A stretch of 10,429 nt of DNA, taken from NCBI GenBank assembly GCA_028565715.1, contig JAOXYC010238904.1, forward strand, positions 1 to 10,429, given 5' to 3'. The position numbers and the translations under genes are program-made. The notes beneath the pieces were generated by a model that saw only the letters and a list, made by a program, of their open reading frames with translations, searched no databases and was not told the origin of the DNA. Numbering within the stretch: the first letter of the stretch is position 1; each line of letters opens with the position of its first letter. This DNA comes from Phoronis pallida. Lineage: Eukaryota; Phoronida; Phoronidae. Shown here piece after piece: positions 1 to 7,606 of the stretch.

Positions 1-140
1 CCCTGGTTGTTGGTGCAGTTCTGAGGTCCGTCTCTCTGATAGTTGGCTACTCTGGTGTTATATGGGCAGTTGACTGGTAGTTGTTGATAGTTGGTGCCCA
101 GACGATAGCGATGTGTGTCCGTGTATGAAAACAGACGACC
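1..140 (-). CDS. CAT: Catalase exon 8, partial (residues 350-395+), proximal heme Tyr
   Basis: The acceptor is AAATATTTCAG and the exon then runs off the left edge after 46 codons plus GG. It begins [15 protein letters not shown], where Tyr355 is the axial heme ligand and Arg351 the conserved partner of the RxxxY motif, followed by [19 protein letters not shown]. The usual animal wording of this motif is YPDTHRHRLG. Here Thr replaces Pro, and Tyr replaces the second His, as in many bacterial catalases. Confidence 0.97.
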
Positions 141-3100
141 CTGAAATATTTCAGAGGAGTTATTCAATATGATGAGTGTGAAGATTTAACCAATGAACAA
201 ATAAGTTGAACAGTAAGAGAGTTGACACTTCATGTTTTTCTGTATTTCATGCGTTCCCATGAATCAACTGAATTGAATTTCAGTTTTAATAGTTTTTTAA
301 TTTATTATTCTTAAATACATTCATTGATGATATATGTTTAAGAAACTCTCAGCTTCATCATTTTATGTACAAATTCATCAAATGTCAAGGGTTACCGTTA
401 ATCAGAACTGAGAATATTTTTGTCAAACTTTATTACAGTGTTGTAATTTCGAAAAAAAATTCATGTTCAAATATTGTTGTTCCTTCAACATGAACACCTT
501 CCATAAGCATCATCACACCATCTACTGTCTCACCACATCTTTACTAAGTCATGTCACATGACTTCAACCAATTAACTACTCAGTCACATCACATGACTCC
601 AGTCAGATCACATGACTGCTCTCACCTGCAACATTTTATCAGGGCTAGCTTCCACCCCAGGAATGAAGTGAGCGGGACAGAAGGCAGCTTGTTCAACCTC
701 GGCGAAGTAGTTACTTGGGTTCTTGTTGAGCACCATCCTACCAACAGGAATCAGAGGGAACTCTCCGTGAGGCCACACCTGACAATAAAAAAAACATAAT
801 TTAAAGCTTAGCCCATTGAGAAAATCTGGTTTTCCAGGGTTTACATTCTAGGTCATGTGCATTACTATTTCATAAACCATATGGACAGGATAATGAACTC
901 CTTAATTACATGTTTTTAGTAATATGAATCACTTTGATCAACTCAAAACTCCTGTAGTGTGAGAGACTGCTGGACGTTAGACAGAGGGAGGCATTTGCCA
1001 GGTCTTAAACCACAGTCGCAATGCTTCCTACCAACTGTGGCCTGGGTACACTTTGCGTTATGGATTACATCTGGAGACCGCAGGTGGAGGTGGGCCACCT
1101 CTGCTGGGACACCTCCCAATTCCAGCCAGTTCCAGTAATTCAGTCCCGAAAACTGGTGGGAGGTTTACTGCTGATGATGCGTATTTGCAGAAGAGGCAGG
1201 CAAAGTGTAGTTGCACTTCGGTGTATTTTAACTCTTAGAAGGAGGACAAGAATATCCCAGCTCTTTAAAGAATGCCTTGAACAGAGCTCAGATTCCAACG
1301 AACAAAACTTTAACAGTATATTTTCAGGTAAAAAACAAAAAAAGTTGCCCATCTAAGAACAATACCTTAGTCAAGTCAAATGGGTTGAACCTCCAGTTCT
1401 CTGCCTCCTTAAAGGTCATGACCTGAATGTAGAGTGTCCATGATGGACAGTCGTTTGAAGCGATGGCATTATACAGGTCACGTGTTGCATAGTCAGGATC
1501 TGAACCACCGAGCTCGCCAGCCTCTTCATCAACAAGATTACGGATACCTTGATCAGTCTGAAATAAAGTAGACATGAATAATAATAATAAATTTTATTTT
1601 ACATGAACTATCTATAAAACATATTATTCAGTACTTGTTACAAAAACCACAATATATAAAAACAACATTATTAAAATAATCATCATTAGTACTATTGAAA
1701 TGCTTGTCTATAGAGATAGGTTTTCAGATTACTTTTAAAAACAGGTAGCGAAGGAGATGATCGAAGATAAAAAGGTATCAAATTCCACAGGAGGGGGGCT
1801 GAATATGAAAATGCTCTTTGACCAAAAACTGATTGAACCTTTTTTAAAAAAAAATATGATGGGGAACAATGAATTTATGACAGGGTCACCAGACAAGTTG
1901 ACCAGATTTCAAATGAAATAAAATGAAAGGGGCCTGGTTGCTGATGGCACAGGCTTTATTTCAACCCATGCAGACACTTCGAAAGATTAGTTCTCCAGTG
2001 AGTAGGAGGCACAAGTGCAATAGTTGAATAATTGGATTCTGCTAATCCTAAACAACACTTAATAAGCTTTTGAAATCATGCAAGATTTATGTACTCATAG
2101 GCGGATTCAGGAGAAGAGACGACGAAGCAGCTTTATAACTCGAGAGGAATATTTTTATAATTTTACCTTAAAATTCAAGTTTGCGCCTTCCCACCCTAAC
2201 CGTAATCCTGGATCCACCCTTGGTACTTAACAAAAGATCCAATTTTTCAAATATACATCAAATATGGCCTTGATACATAAGTTCCCCTACCTTGAAATGG
2301 AACTTGCAGTAGACAGCTTCATTGTCAGCATTGACGAGTTTGTAAGCGTGACTTCCGTAACCATTCATGTGACGGTAACCGTTAGGCGTACCACGGTCTG
2401 AGAACAGGAAGGACACCTGGTGGTTTGATTCAGGGCGCAGAGACAGGAAGTCCCAGAACATGTCAGCGTCTTTCAGGTTCGTAACTGGGTTACGTTTTTG
2501 AGTGTGAATGAAACTGGGGAACTGAAAATAGATTTTTACAATTTTATTCATGGGGGTATAAAAAGTGATTCTCAACTGATAAGTAAATTATAAACTTTTA
2601 TTGAATGAAATTTTGAAAAATCATATAACCACCTTTTGGCCAGTTCTATGATTTTTCAAATTTCAAAAGAACAATAATGACACTGACAGACAATTGTCCA
2701 TGAATTCAAATGAATGATTACCTTTCTCAAAGCGAGCCCCCGATGATAGGCATTTGTTTGGGAAAAACTGATTTTTTCAGAACCAACTGATATGATGAAA
2801 ATTATTTATTTTATTAGATTCACAAATAGGCTAAGTTTAATGCAATGAGTCATTCATTTTTTAAAAAACAAGAGGAGAAAAGCCTTAAGTTTTCAATTAG
2901 CATCCAGAGTTATAAACTGTTGTTTAGGCTGGCAGCCATTAAGGCAGAGGTATTACTAATGACCAGATTAATTTGGAAGTTCAGACAGAATATTGGATAG
3001 GTGGTATCACTGATGAAGTGATGATTTATACCAGTATAGGGTCTCTTATGAAAAAGATGGGTGTATTGTTTCCCACCAGGTCCCAGTTCCCCTCCTCTGT

Positions 3101-6074
3101 GTAGAACTTGATGGCGAATCCTCGAGGGTCCCGTGCAGTATCAGCTGATCCTTTCTCACCACCTAAGACGCACAAGAATTGAAATACATTTTAGGCAGTT
3201 ACAAACCTATCACTGCATCAGTTTATTCTAATTTTGGCTGAAATATTGATATTGGTCTGGAAACATGTTTGTTTCTTATCAACGGACAATAACTAGTCAC
3301 TAATGTAAAGACAATTAATGAAAAAAAAATGTTTCGGAAATATTGGATACATTAACTGTCCCAGGCGGATATGTTTTTCTGACAGGGAAATCAAAATAGG
3401 CAATTACACTGGTCAACATTTTACAATTAAGGCAACAATTACCTGTTTTGACAGGTGGAAACAGAAAGAAATATCTTTAAACTTCTACAGAAGCTTATTA
3501 TTGCCAAAAGATATTTTAGATATAACACTAACATGAACTTAACTTACCAACAGTGGAGAAGCGGACCACTAAGGGAGTTCTTTTGCCAACATGTTGGAAT
3601 GGAACAGCTTTCGTATACCTGGTGATGTCATGGGTCGTCTCAAAGTAGCCAAAGGCACCTGTGTGGAGAGTAAGAAATTATTTTAACATATAATGACTGT
3701 AATTTTTTTAGATGTTAACTTGACAGTCTCTAACTTTGTAACCAGTTTTTAAAATAACAAGTCATTCAAAAGCTTTGTTTAAGTTTGAAGAGACGTATAA
3801 CTTTTCAGTTATGACAACATTAATAAGCCTGTAGGTCAGGGCTGTTTTCCCAAAACTCTAAGACAAAGTCATGTTGTTTTTTGCAATAACTGTTAAAAAA
3901 AATAATGAGCTTTCTAAAAAACTGAAAGACATAGTCATGAACAACCCCTGAAACACCAAAACAAGGTCATCTCAAAAAATCAAATATGTACAACAGGTCA
4001 TGTCATATGATAAATGGAGATAGATAAGAAATATAGATGCAAGAATATTCCAGAGAAAGATGGTACTTGTCACATACTTTCATGACAAACAACTTCATAG
4101 TAACACCGCTATTTCATTATAAAATAATTTTCAATGGGCGTCAAACTAGTCATACTTATGAGCTTGTGTAATTTAATTGTGAATTATGAACTTTTTTTTG
4201 ACACATGATATCCAAACTCAGACAGACAAGTAGGATACTAGCTGATATGAAAAAAGATAATTGCTAAAATAATAATTGTTCTTTTCTTTTAATCAAGAAA
4301 CTGTGCATGCACCAATTTAATAGAGAAGTTTTATAATGATTGTTTTACAAAATATACATTTCAAAACTAAATAATTACCTTTAACCCCATTACATCACAA
4401 GGTCTTCTTTAACAGCTCTTTAACCTTAAAATGCGACACATTTCCCAACAAATTGTATACACATACCTGCACCCTTAGCATGAACCACCCTTTCAGGAAT
4501 ACGCTCACGACCAAAGTGGGCCATTTCATCTGCGTAAGTAAAGTCGGAGATGAGCATAGGACCCCTCGGTCCAGCTGTTAGCGAGGCATTCTTGTTCCCA
4601 ATTGGCTGACCAGTTGATGTGGTCATCCGGCCAGCATCCTAAATGAGAGTAAAAGTTTCGTTGATTACACTAAAATGACTATATATCAATGTAATATTAA
4701 ATACAGAATGAACTCATTTACAATTTATGCTTGCATCATGCATTACCAATGTTAAGTCACACCACTGTCTGAAAGACTGACAAAAAAGCATTTTCAACCA
4801 ATCATAAGTTTTTGATAAAGAGAATATTTTCAACCAAATATACTTTTATTTATTCAATCACAAATATAATTGCTAGAGACTAAGTGTGTTAAAATCATAA
4901 TTCTAGCCGTTTCTTTTTCAAACGAACACCATGGTTAAAAAAACTTTGTGTTATGCATATAGATAATTTAGGGCACGGGGAAGATATTTATAACTGGGTC
5001 AATATGTTAAAAGGACTTTGAACTAGAAACATTCGAATGACCTGGCGGGTCATTTTAAAAAAAAACAGTCCCAAATTTTACCTTCATAAGAAAAAATTGA
5101 CTCATTAAATGTCAGCAGTTGGCGCCGCACTCAAGCATTCTGATGCTAATATTACAGGTAATTTCTAACTTCATAACTAGGGTCTATATTTTGCATAATT
5201 TTGGCAATTCTAGTATAATTTACAGATACCTTTCATGCTCAGCCTTTCTGATGCCTTAGAACATGTTAGTGAAAAGAGGCAATATTTGTTCATTATTATT
5301 ACCCCATATCCACATATAGCAGATATGGCAAAGAAATGTCCTTTAGAAGTTCCGGCTTTAATACAATGGGACAGCACAAGTATGAATATGCCAGGGACAC
5401 TAATGTATTGTGTAAGTCTTAAAAGCAAGGGTAATTATTTATTATGTGACGACTCTTGAAAATCTCAAGAGATTCCTATTATTCAGTCAATGAAATTCAC
5501 TTTGACTGAATAACGAGAATATGCGAGAAACTGGTGAGCCGTCACGTGATAAATAATTACCAAAGCGTGGATTGTGTTACAAGTTGTAAGCATGGTATAT
5601 CCCAATGCAGTTTTGCCAAAGTGCCCCTGGTTTGACTTTTGTGATACATCACTATTTTAAAACTAAATTTAATAGGCCTATGACACTTTAGTCAGTGACT
5701 TATGTAACAAAATATTGCCCTCACTAAATCATTGGTAAAATGGTCAACCTTAATTCACCTAATGAATCGAAAAAATTAAAAAGAGCCATGCATGCCAATA
5801 ACGTTGTAAGAATGGTTTTTGATTACTTGTGGTTCAATGGAAAGGGTGAAATGAGACTAACTTTGCCAGTGGCCGGCAGTGACCTGTAAAACAAATCGGC
5901 AAATGGCAAGTCCTCAGAAATTGGTTTGTTTACAATTTTCACAAATCATTGAGGTTATTTATCTGCAAGGAATATGTGATCAATTTTGTTTCGAGGTACG
6001 AGGTATTGTTTACTTACCGCAGTCTTTCTCTTGAATTCATTTAGTTGTTCAGCAGCCTTCTCTCGCCCGGACAT
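1..6074 (-). CDS. CAT: Catalase, 5' eight coding exons (3' end outside window)
   Basis: This is a heme catalase, which converts H2O2 to water and O2 and is normally peroxisomal in animals. Eight exons join on the minus strand with GT-AG introns and matching phases into 395 complete codons, against about 527 residues for the human enzyme. Visible residues, with human equivalents from memory, are distal His72 (His75) in the RVVHAKGAG motif, Asn145 (Asn148) in GNNTPIFF, and proximal heme ligand Tyr355 (Tyr358) in RLFSY. NADPH-site residues His191, Ser198, Arg200, Asn210, Lys234, Val299, Trp300 and His302 are also present. A constant offset of three residues from the human numbering implies no internal indels. 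No frameshift or stop is seen, so the gene looks functional. The start is the only ATG in the expected place and gives an N-terminus three residues shorter than human. The C-terminal domain and any PTS1 signal are off the left edge. Confidence 0.97.
141..625 (-). other. Catalase intron 7
   Basis: This is an AT-rich intron with donor GTGAGAG and acceptor ATATTTCAG. The donor-proximal 70 bp hold three TCACATGACT repeats, listed separately. I see nothing else in it. Confidence 0.95.
554..617. repeat. Three TCACATGACT boxes (M-box-like) in intron 7
   Basis: The 10-mer TCACATGACT occurs at 554-563, 589-598 and 608-617. The inner TCACATGA reads TCATGTGA on the other strand, the E-box variant favoured by MITF/TFE-type bHLH-zipper factors. 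The spacings are 35 and 19 bp. It could equally be a small tandem-duplication relic next to the exon 7 donor. Confidence 0.5.
626..778 (-). CDS. CAT: Catalase exon 7 (residues 299-349)
   Basis: The acceptor is TTATTGTCAG and the donor is CAG followed by GTGAGA. It starts [18 protein letters not shown], goes on through NYFAEVEQ and ends ASPDKMLQ. The VWPH start supplies the last NADPH contacts (Val299, Trp300, His302). It is 51 codons, phase 0 to 0. Confidence 0.97.
779..1365 (-). other. Catalase intron 6 with a GC-richer island
   Basis: The intron lies between donor GTATTG and acceptor TTGTCAG. Roughly 960-1330 is clearly less AT-rich than its surroundings and is open for long stretches on both strands, for instance 1021-1356 on plus. 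It ends near 1327 with a donor-like CAG followed by GTAAAA. I recognise no protein in any frame. It may be a decayed insertion or pseudogene fragment. Confidence 0.9.
1366..1557 (-). CDS. CAT: Catalase exon 6 (residues 235-298)
   Basis: The acceptor is TTTATTTCAG and the donor is AAG followed by GTATTG. The exon starts TDQGIRNL and contains [26 protein letters not shown] and a terminal FNPFDLTK, all typical of animal catalases. It is 64 codons, phase 0 to 0. A LINE remnant tail lies only about 20 bp upstream of its acceptor. Confidence 0.97.
1558..2290 (-). other. Catalase intron 5
   Basis: The intron has donor GTAGGG and acceptor TTTATTTCAG. Its acceptor-proximal part is occupied by a LINE 3' fragment, listed separately. 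From about 1855 to 2290 I see only unstructured AT-rich sequence. Confidence 0.95.
1576..1853 (-). mobile_element. Non-LTR retrotransposon (LINE) 3' end, truncated
   Basis: On the minus strand 1841-1692 is an open frame ending in TAG (1694-1692). It reads [15 protein letters not shown], then [17 protein letters not shown], then [12 protein letters not shown]. This pattern, with aromatic-Gly-x-Arg, SAPxLWNxLP and a final FKxxLKTYL, is the usual C-terminus of reverse-transcriptase ORFs in CR1/L2/RTE-like LINEs. A 3' UTR of about 100 bp follows, and then an AAT/ATT simple tail at 1576-1591. Upstream of about 1853 the similarity is lost, so the copy is strongly 5'-truncated. It is inserted in the same orientation as catalase. 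The clade is uncertain, and so is the 5' boundary. Confidence 0.8.
2291..2521 (-). CDS. CAT: Catalase exon 5 (residues 158-234), NADPH-site residues
   Basis: The acceptor is TATTTTCAG and the donor is AAG followed by GTAGGG. The exon contains [12 protein letters not shown], then [16 protein letters not shown], then HMNGYGSH and ends AVYCKFHFK. His191, Ser198, Arg200, Asn210 and Lys234 align with residues that bind NADPH in mammalian catalase, so cofactor protection is probably retained. It is 77 whole codons, phase 0 to 0. Confidence 0.97.
2522..3031 (-). other. Catalase intron 4
   Basis: The intron has donor GTATAAA and acceptor TATTTTCAG. It carries the 2606-2665 hairpin, listed separately. 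The remainder is AT-rich with no recognisable feature. Confidence 0.95.
2606..2665. repeat. 60-bp intronic hairpin in intron 4
   Basis: The left arm at 2606-2629 and the right arm at 2643-2665 are inverted copies of each other. The shared sequence is TGAAATTT(T)GAAAAATCATA-N-AAC, with one single-base gap and one mismatch, and the loop is 13 nt. Such a stem would fold in the catalase pre-mRNA. It could be a tiny MITE relic or a microRNA-precursor-like hairpin; the sequence alone does not decide. Confidence 0.7.
3032..3162 (-). CDS. CAT: Catalase exon 4 (residues 114-157), heme-pocket Asn
   Basis: The acceptor is GTCTTAG and the donor is GTATAAA. The exon reads [18 protein letters not shown] and then [20 protein letters not shown]. 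Asn145 is the conserved heme-pocket asparagine that helps orient peroxide. The 131 bp run from phase 1 to phase 0. Confidence 0.97.
3163..3547 (-). other. Catalase intron 3
   Basis: This is the shortest intron seen, with donor GTAAGTT and acceptor GTCTTAG. It is AT-rich. A plus-strand open stretch at 3318-3536 has no family resemblance and looks like chance. Confidence 0.95.
3548..3658 (-). CDS. CAT: Catalase exon 3 (residues 77-114)
   Basis: The acceptor is CACACAG and the donor is GTAAGTT. The exon encodes [14 protein letters not shown] near its start and VVRFSTVG at its end, both catalase signatures. The VRFSTV strand lines the distal side of the heme pocket. The exon is 111 bp, entering and leaving in phase 1. 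Confidence 0.97.
3659..4466 (-). other. Catalase intron 2
   Basis: The intron has donor GTATGTG and acceptor CACACAG. It is AT-rich. The only structure I see is a diverged direct repeat of about 22 bp near 3852 and 3919, both ending in AGTCATG. Confidence 0.95.
4467..4638 (-). CDS. CAT: Catalase exon 2 (residues 20-77), distal His
   Basis: The acceptor is TTTAG and the donor is CAG followed by GTATGTG. The exon carries GPRGP, then DEMAHF, then [15 protein letters not shown], where the His (residue 72) is the catalytic distal histidine. It leaves in phase 1, and its last base G completes a Gly codon with exon 3. Confidence 0.97.
5226..5411 (+). CDS. Exon-like open block antisense in catalase intron 1, unknown protein
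   Basis: The block is exactly 62 codons, flanked by an acceptor-like TTTACAG (5219-5225) and a consensus donor GTAAGT (5412-5417), phase 0 to 0. It reads [19 protein letters not shown] first, then [15 protein letters not shown], and ends [19 protein letters not shown]. The composition, with Cys, Trp, Pro and mixed charge, is unlike a chance AT-rich frame. A possible preceding exon, 5122-5160, ends in CAG followed by GTAATT and also leaves in phase 0 ([14 protein letters not shown]). I do not recognise the family. It may be a nested gene, an exon of a longer plus-strand gene, or a pseudogene or transposon relic. No continuing exon to the right was identified. Confidence 0.35.
5430..5561. mobile_element. 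132-bp MITE-like palindrome in catalase intron 1
   Basis: The 26-bp terminal inverted repeats are at 5430-5455 and 5536-5561, beginning GGTAATTATTTAT, and differ at three positions, all transitions. Nested inside is a perfect 12-bp stem, TTATTCAGTCAA at 5479-5490 with its complement at 5502-5513, centred near 5495. A further 7-bp hairpin, CTCTTGA with TCAAGAG, lies at 5453-5471. It has no coding capacity. AAAGC occurs near both outer ends (5422-5426, 5562-5566) and might be a target-site duplication, but the left copy is 3 bp off the repeat end. The superfamily is unclear. Confidence 0.65.
5541..5550. promoter_or_regulatory. CACGTG E-box (GTCACGTGAT) within the palindrome
   Basis: This is a palindromic E-box of the USF/MYC/TFE class. 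Its counterpart in the opposite repeat arm has decayed to TATGTG, as expected from CpG loss. Function is not shown; it may simply be part of the element. Confidence 0.3.
6018..6074 (-). CDS. CAT: Catalase exon 1 (residues 1-19)
   Basis: The ATG is at 6074-6072 and the exon reads [19 protein letters not shown]. It ends in GCG followed by the donor GTAAGT, phase 0. This is the poorly conserved N-terminal arm, so the call rests on the start codon, the strong donor and the phase match to exon 2. Any 5' UTR lies at 6075 and above, and I cannot place its boundary. Confidence 0.9.
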
Positions 6075-6300
6075 TGTGAAGTTTGCAAGGGAAACGTGAG
6101 CTTTGTACCTGTTCGACTGCCCTGCTTACAAAACTAACTAGGTCAAAAGGTTATTTGTTCATTCCGCAGAAAAAGAGTAGTCGAGTTCTTATTGGACGTG
6201 AGAAATTCAGGGTAACCTGGTTCTCAACGTTTATCTAAAGAGAACCGGTTTTCTGTACTGCCAGTGGGTTGTGAAACGTTGCAAAATTCTCAGTGATGTA
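6075..6300 (-). promoter_or_regulatory. Putative catalase promoter / 5' UTR
   Basis: This is the region just upstream of the catalase ATG. An inverted CCAAT box (ATTGG on plus at 6191-6195) lies about 117 bp before the ATG, and I see no convincing TATA box at a sensible distance. That fits the TATA-less, CCAAT-containing promoters known for mammalian catalase. A direct repeat AGGTCA-AA-AGGTTA at 6140-6153 resembles a DR2 nuclear-receptor site. The transcription start cannot be located from sequence. Confidence 0.5.
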
Positions 6301-7500
6301 TGGGGATGTATTATTTACACTGGTCAAAAAAGTATGGCATATTGATTTCAACACCTGCATATTCTTCATTATTGTGGCCAAATGATAAACTTTTGAAATT
6401 TAAAAAAAGGAATATATTCATTATTTTTAAAATACTTAAAACACAAAGATCGGCTGACATCACAGATGGCACTTGACTATTATTCATTGATGTGCCTGAG
6501 CAAAACCGCCTGTTCCGAGCAAAAGAAAAAACCGCCTGAAATTGTAAAATAACTGTGTCAGAAGTGTTTTCAACAACACATGTTTTTGAGCAAGTATTTT
6601 TAAATTAATTGAGGCGAATGTCTGGTACATGTACGGCGGGCGCGGCGCGTCTTTGCAAGTCGACTGAGTCCAAGAATCAGAATTAAAATTGTCTATTGGT
6701 GATGAAATCAGAGATAAAATTCTTTTGGCTTAAATAAATATTTCTTTCTATGAATAAGTGTTAAAATTTGAGCTGCATACATTACGACAAAACTTGAATT
6801 GAACGAAATCAAAATCATTGAAAAAAGTTAGTGCACAGGAATTTTTTTTGGACAAAAAGGCGTTTTAAACCGTTTGACTTAGTTTTGACACACTTTTTCA
6901 GCAGTATTGGCCCTTTTCCGGCGATATCATTTCAAGAGTTCTCAAAAAACCGAATGCAGCATTTTACAAAAAAAATTCGACTGCAGGCCAAATTCAGAAT
7001 ACAATAATAATGATAAATAAACTTGTTTTGTCGACCTTCCGATTTGAACACTTTTCCCAGAAAAAAAAAGTTTAAAATGTTCAAAAAAACGTAGAGACAT
7101 GACAGTAACTTTAACAATTGTATCCGCTCGATAAATTTCAGTAATTCATGAACGTTGTAGCCTACTTACATGTAAATGTTAATTAAAAAAATGATTATTT
7201 GGGTGTGGCATAAATTCAAAAGTTTCGTCACAACTGTCTTTCAAATGTCATTGAGCAGTGATGGCTAACAGGGCGTCATGTGAGGCCTTGGTCGAATATT
7301 CAAAACAGACAAGTTTTTCAAGTAACCTATATGAAAGATAATAAGAAAATATAAATACAACTTTGCAAGTATATATTTTTTGCTATTTTTTGTTCATTTG
7401 TATATCTTTAGTGGTAAGTGTTTCCTACGGTATTGGTGTGAATCCTAAACTGTAGGATGACGGCATTGAGGAAGTTATGAATAAAAAAATATTTAAAGTT
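6301..7500. other. Intergenic region right of catalase
   Basis: This is AT-rich and gene-poor. There is an imperfect duplication, GAGCAAAA(n)CCGCCTG, at 6498-6512 and 6517-6538. A 10-bp palindrome, GTACATGTAC at 6625-6634, leads straight into a CpG-dense patch at 6634-6649 (CGGCGGGCGCGGCGCG). Short open frames such as minus 7117-6932 are Lys/Phe/Asn-rich and look like chance. Confidence 0.6.
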
Positions 7501-7508
7501 GCAATTTT

Positions 7509-7514
7509 TTTAAT
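7509..7514 (-). terminator. Possible ATTAAA poly(A) signal of the putative second gene
   Basis: On the minus strand ATTAAA occurs about 70 nt after the TGA at 7584-7582. It is the commonest variant of AATAAA. In AT-rich DNA such a hexamer is frequent, so it supports the gene model only weakly. Confidence 0.25.
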
Positions 7515-7581
7515 CATTTGTATTACATCCTCAACGTGTTACAATAATTTGAAGATAATCAAAGGACTCATTTTTACGTGT

Positions 7582-7605
7582 TCAGCTGTCTTCTTCGGGA
7601 AGCCT
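7582..7605 (-). CDS. Putative terminal exon of an unrecognised gene
   Basis: A long pyrimidine-rich tract ends in GTTATTTCAG, followed by seven codons (RLPEEDS) and TGA. Phase 0 entry matches the donor of the exon candidate at 8664-8611. The product is unknown and the exon is too short for any family call. The evidence is the acceptor quality and the phase match. Confidence 0.4.
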   Translation of the reverse strand, partial: RLPEEDS

Positions 7606-7606
7606 C

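Larger units (their letters stand above)
4639..6017 (-). other. Catalase intron 1 (largest, 1379 bp)
   Basis: This first intron runs from donor GTAAGTA to acceptor TCATTTAG. Its middle holds a plus-strand exon-like block (about 5121-5411) and a MITE-like palindrome (5430-5561), both listed separately. I see no clear feature in 4639-5100 or 5562-6017. Confidence 0.95.

Noticed and set aside
551-799. Plus-strand open frame across catalase exon 7
   Set aside because: It is the antisense shadow of a real catalase exon on the minus strand.
1017-1060. A QLWPGY string resembling a PIWI-protein motif in the intron 6 island
   Set aside because: The resemblance stops after six residues, and neighbouring residues do not follow the PIWI pattern. 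Most likely coincidence.
3318-3536. Plus-strand 72-codon open frame in catalase intron 3
   Set aside because: It is Lys/Ile/Asn-rich with no motif, lies entirely in an intron of the opposite strand, and has no convincing splice or promoter context.
3852-3940. Diverged direct repeat ending in AGTCATG in catalase intron 2
   Set aside because: Only about 22 bp with several mismatches in low-complexity sequence, so not strong enough to call an element.
6932-7117. Minus-strand 61-codon open frame between the genes
   Set aside because: Its Phe/Asn/Lys/Leu composition is typical of chance AT-rich frames. No domain and no supporting signals.
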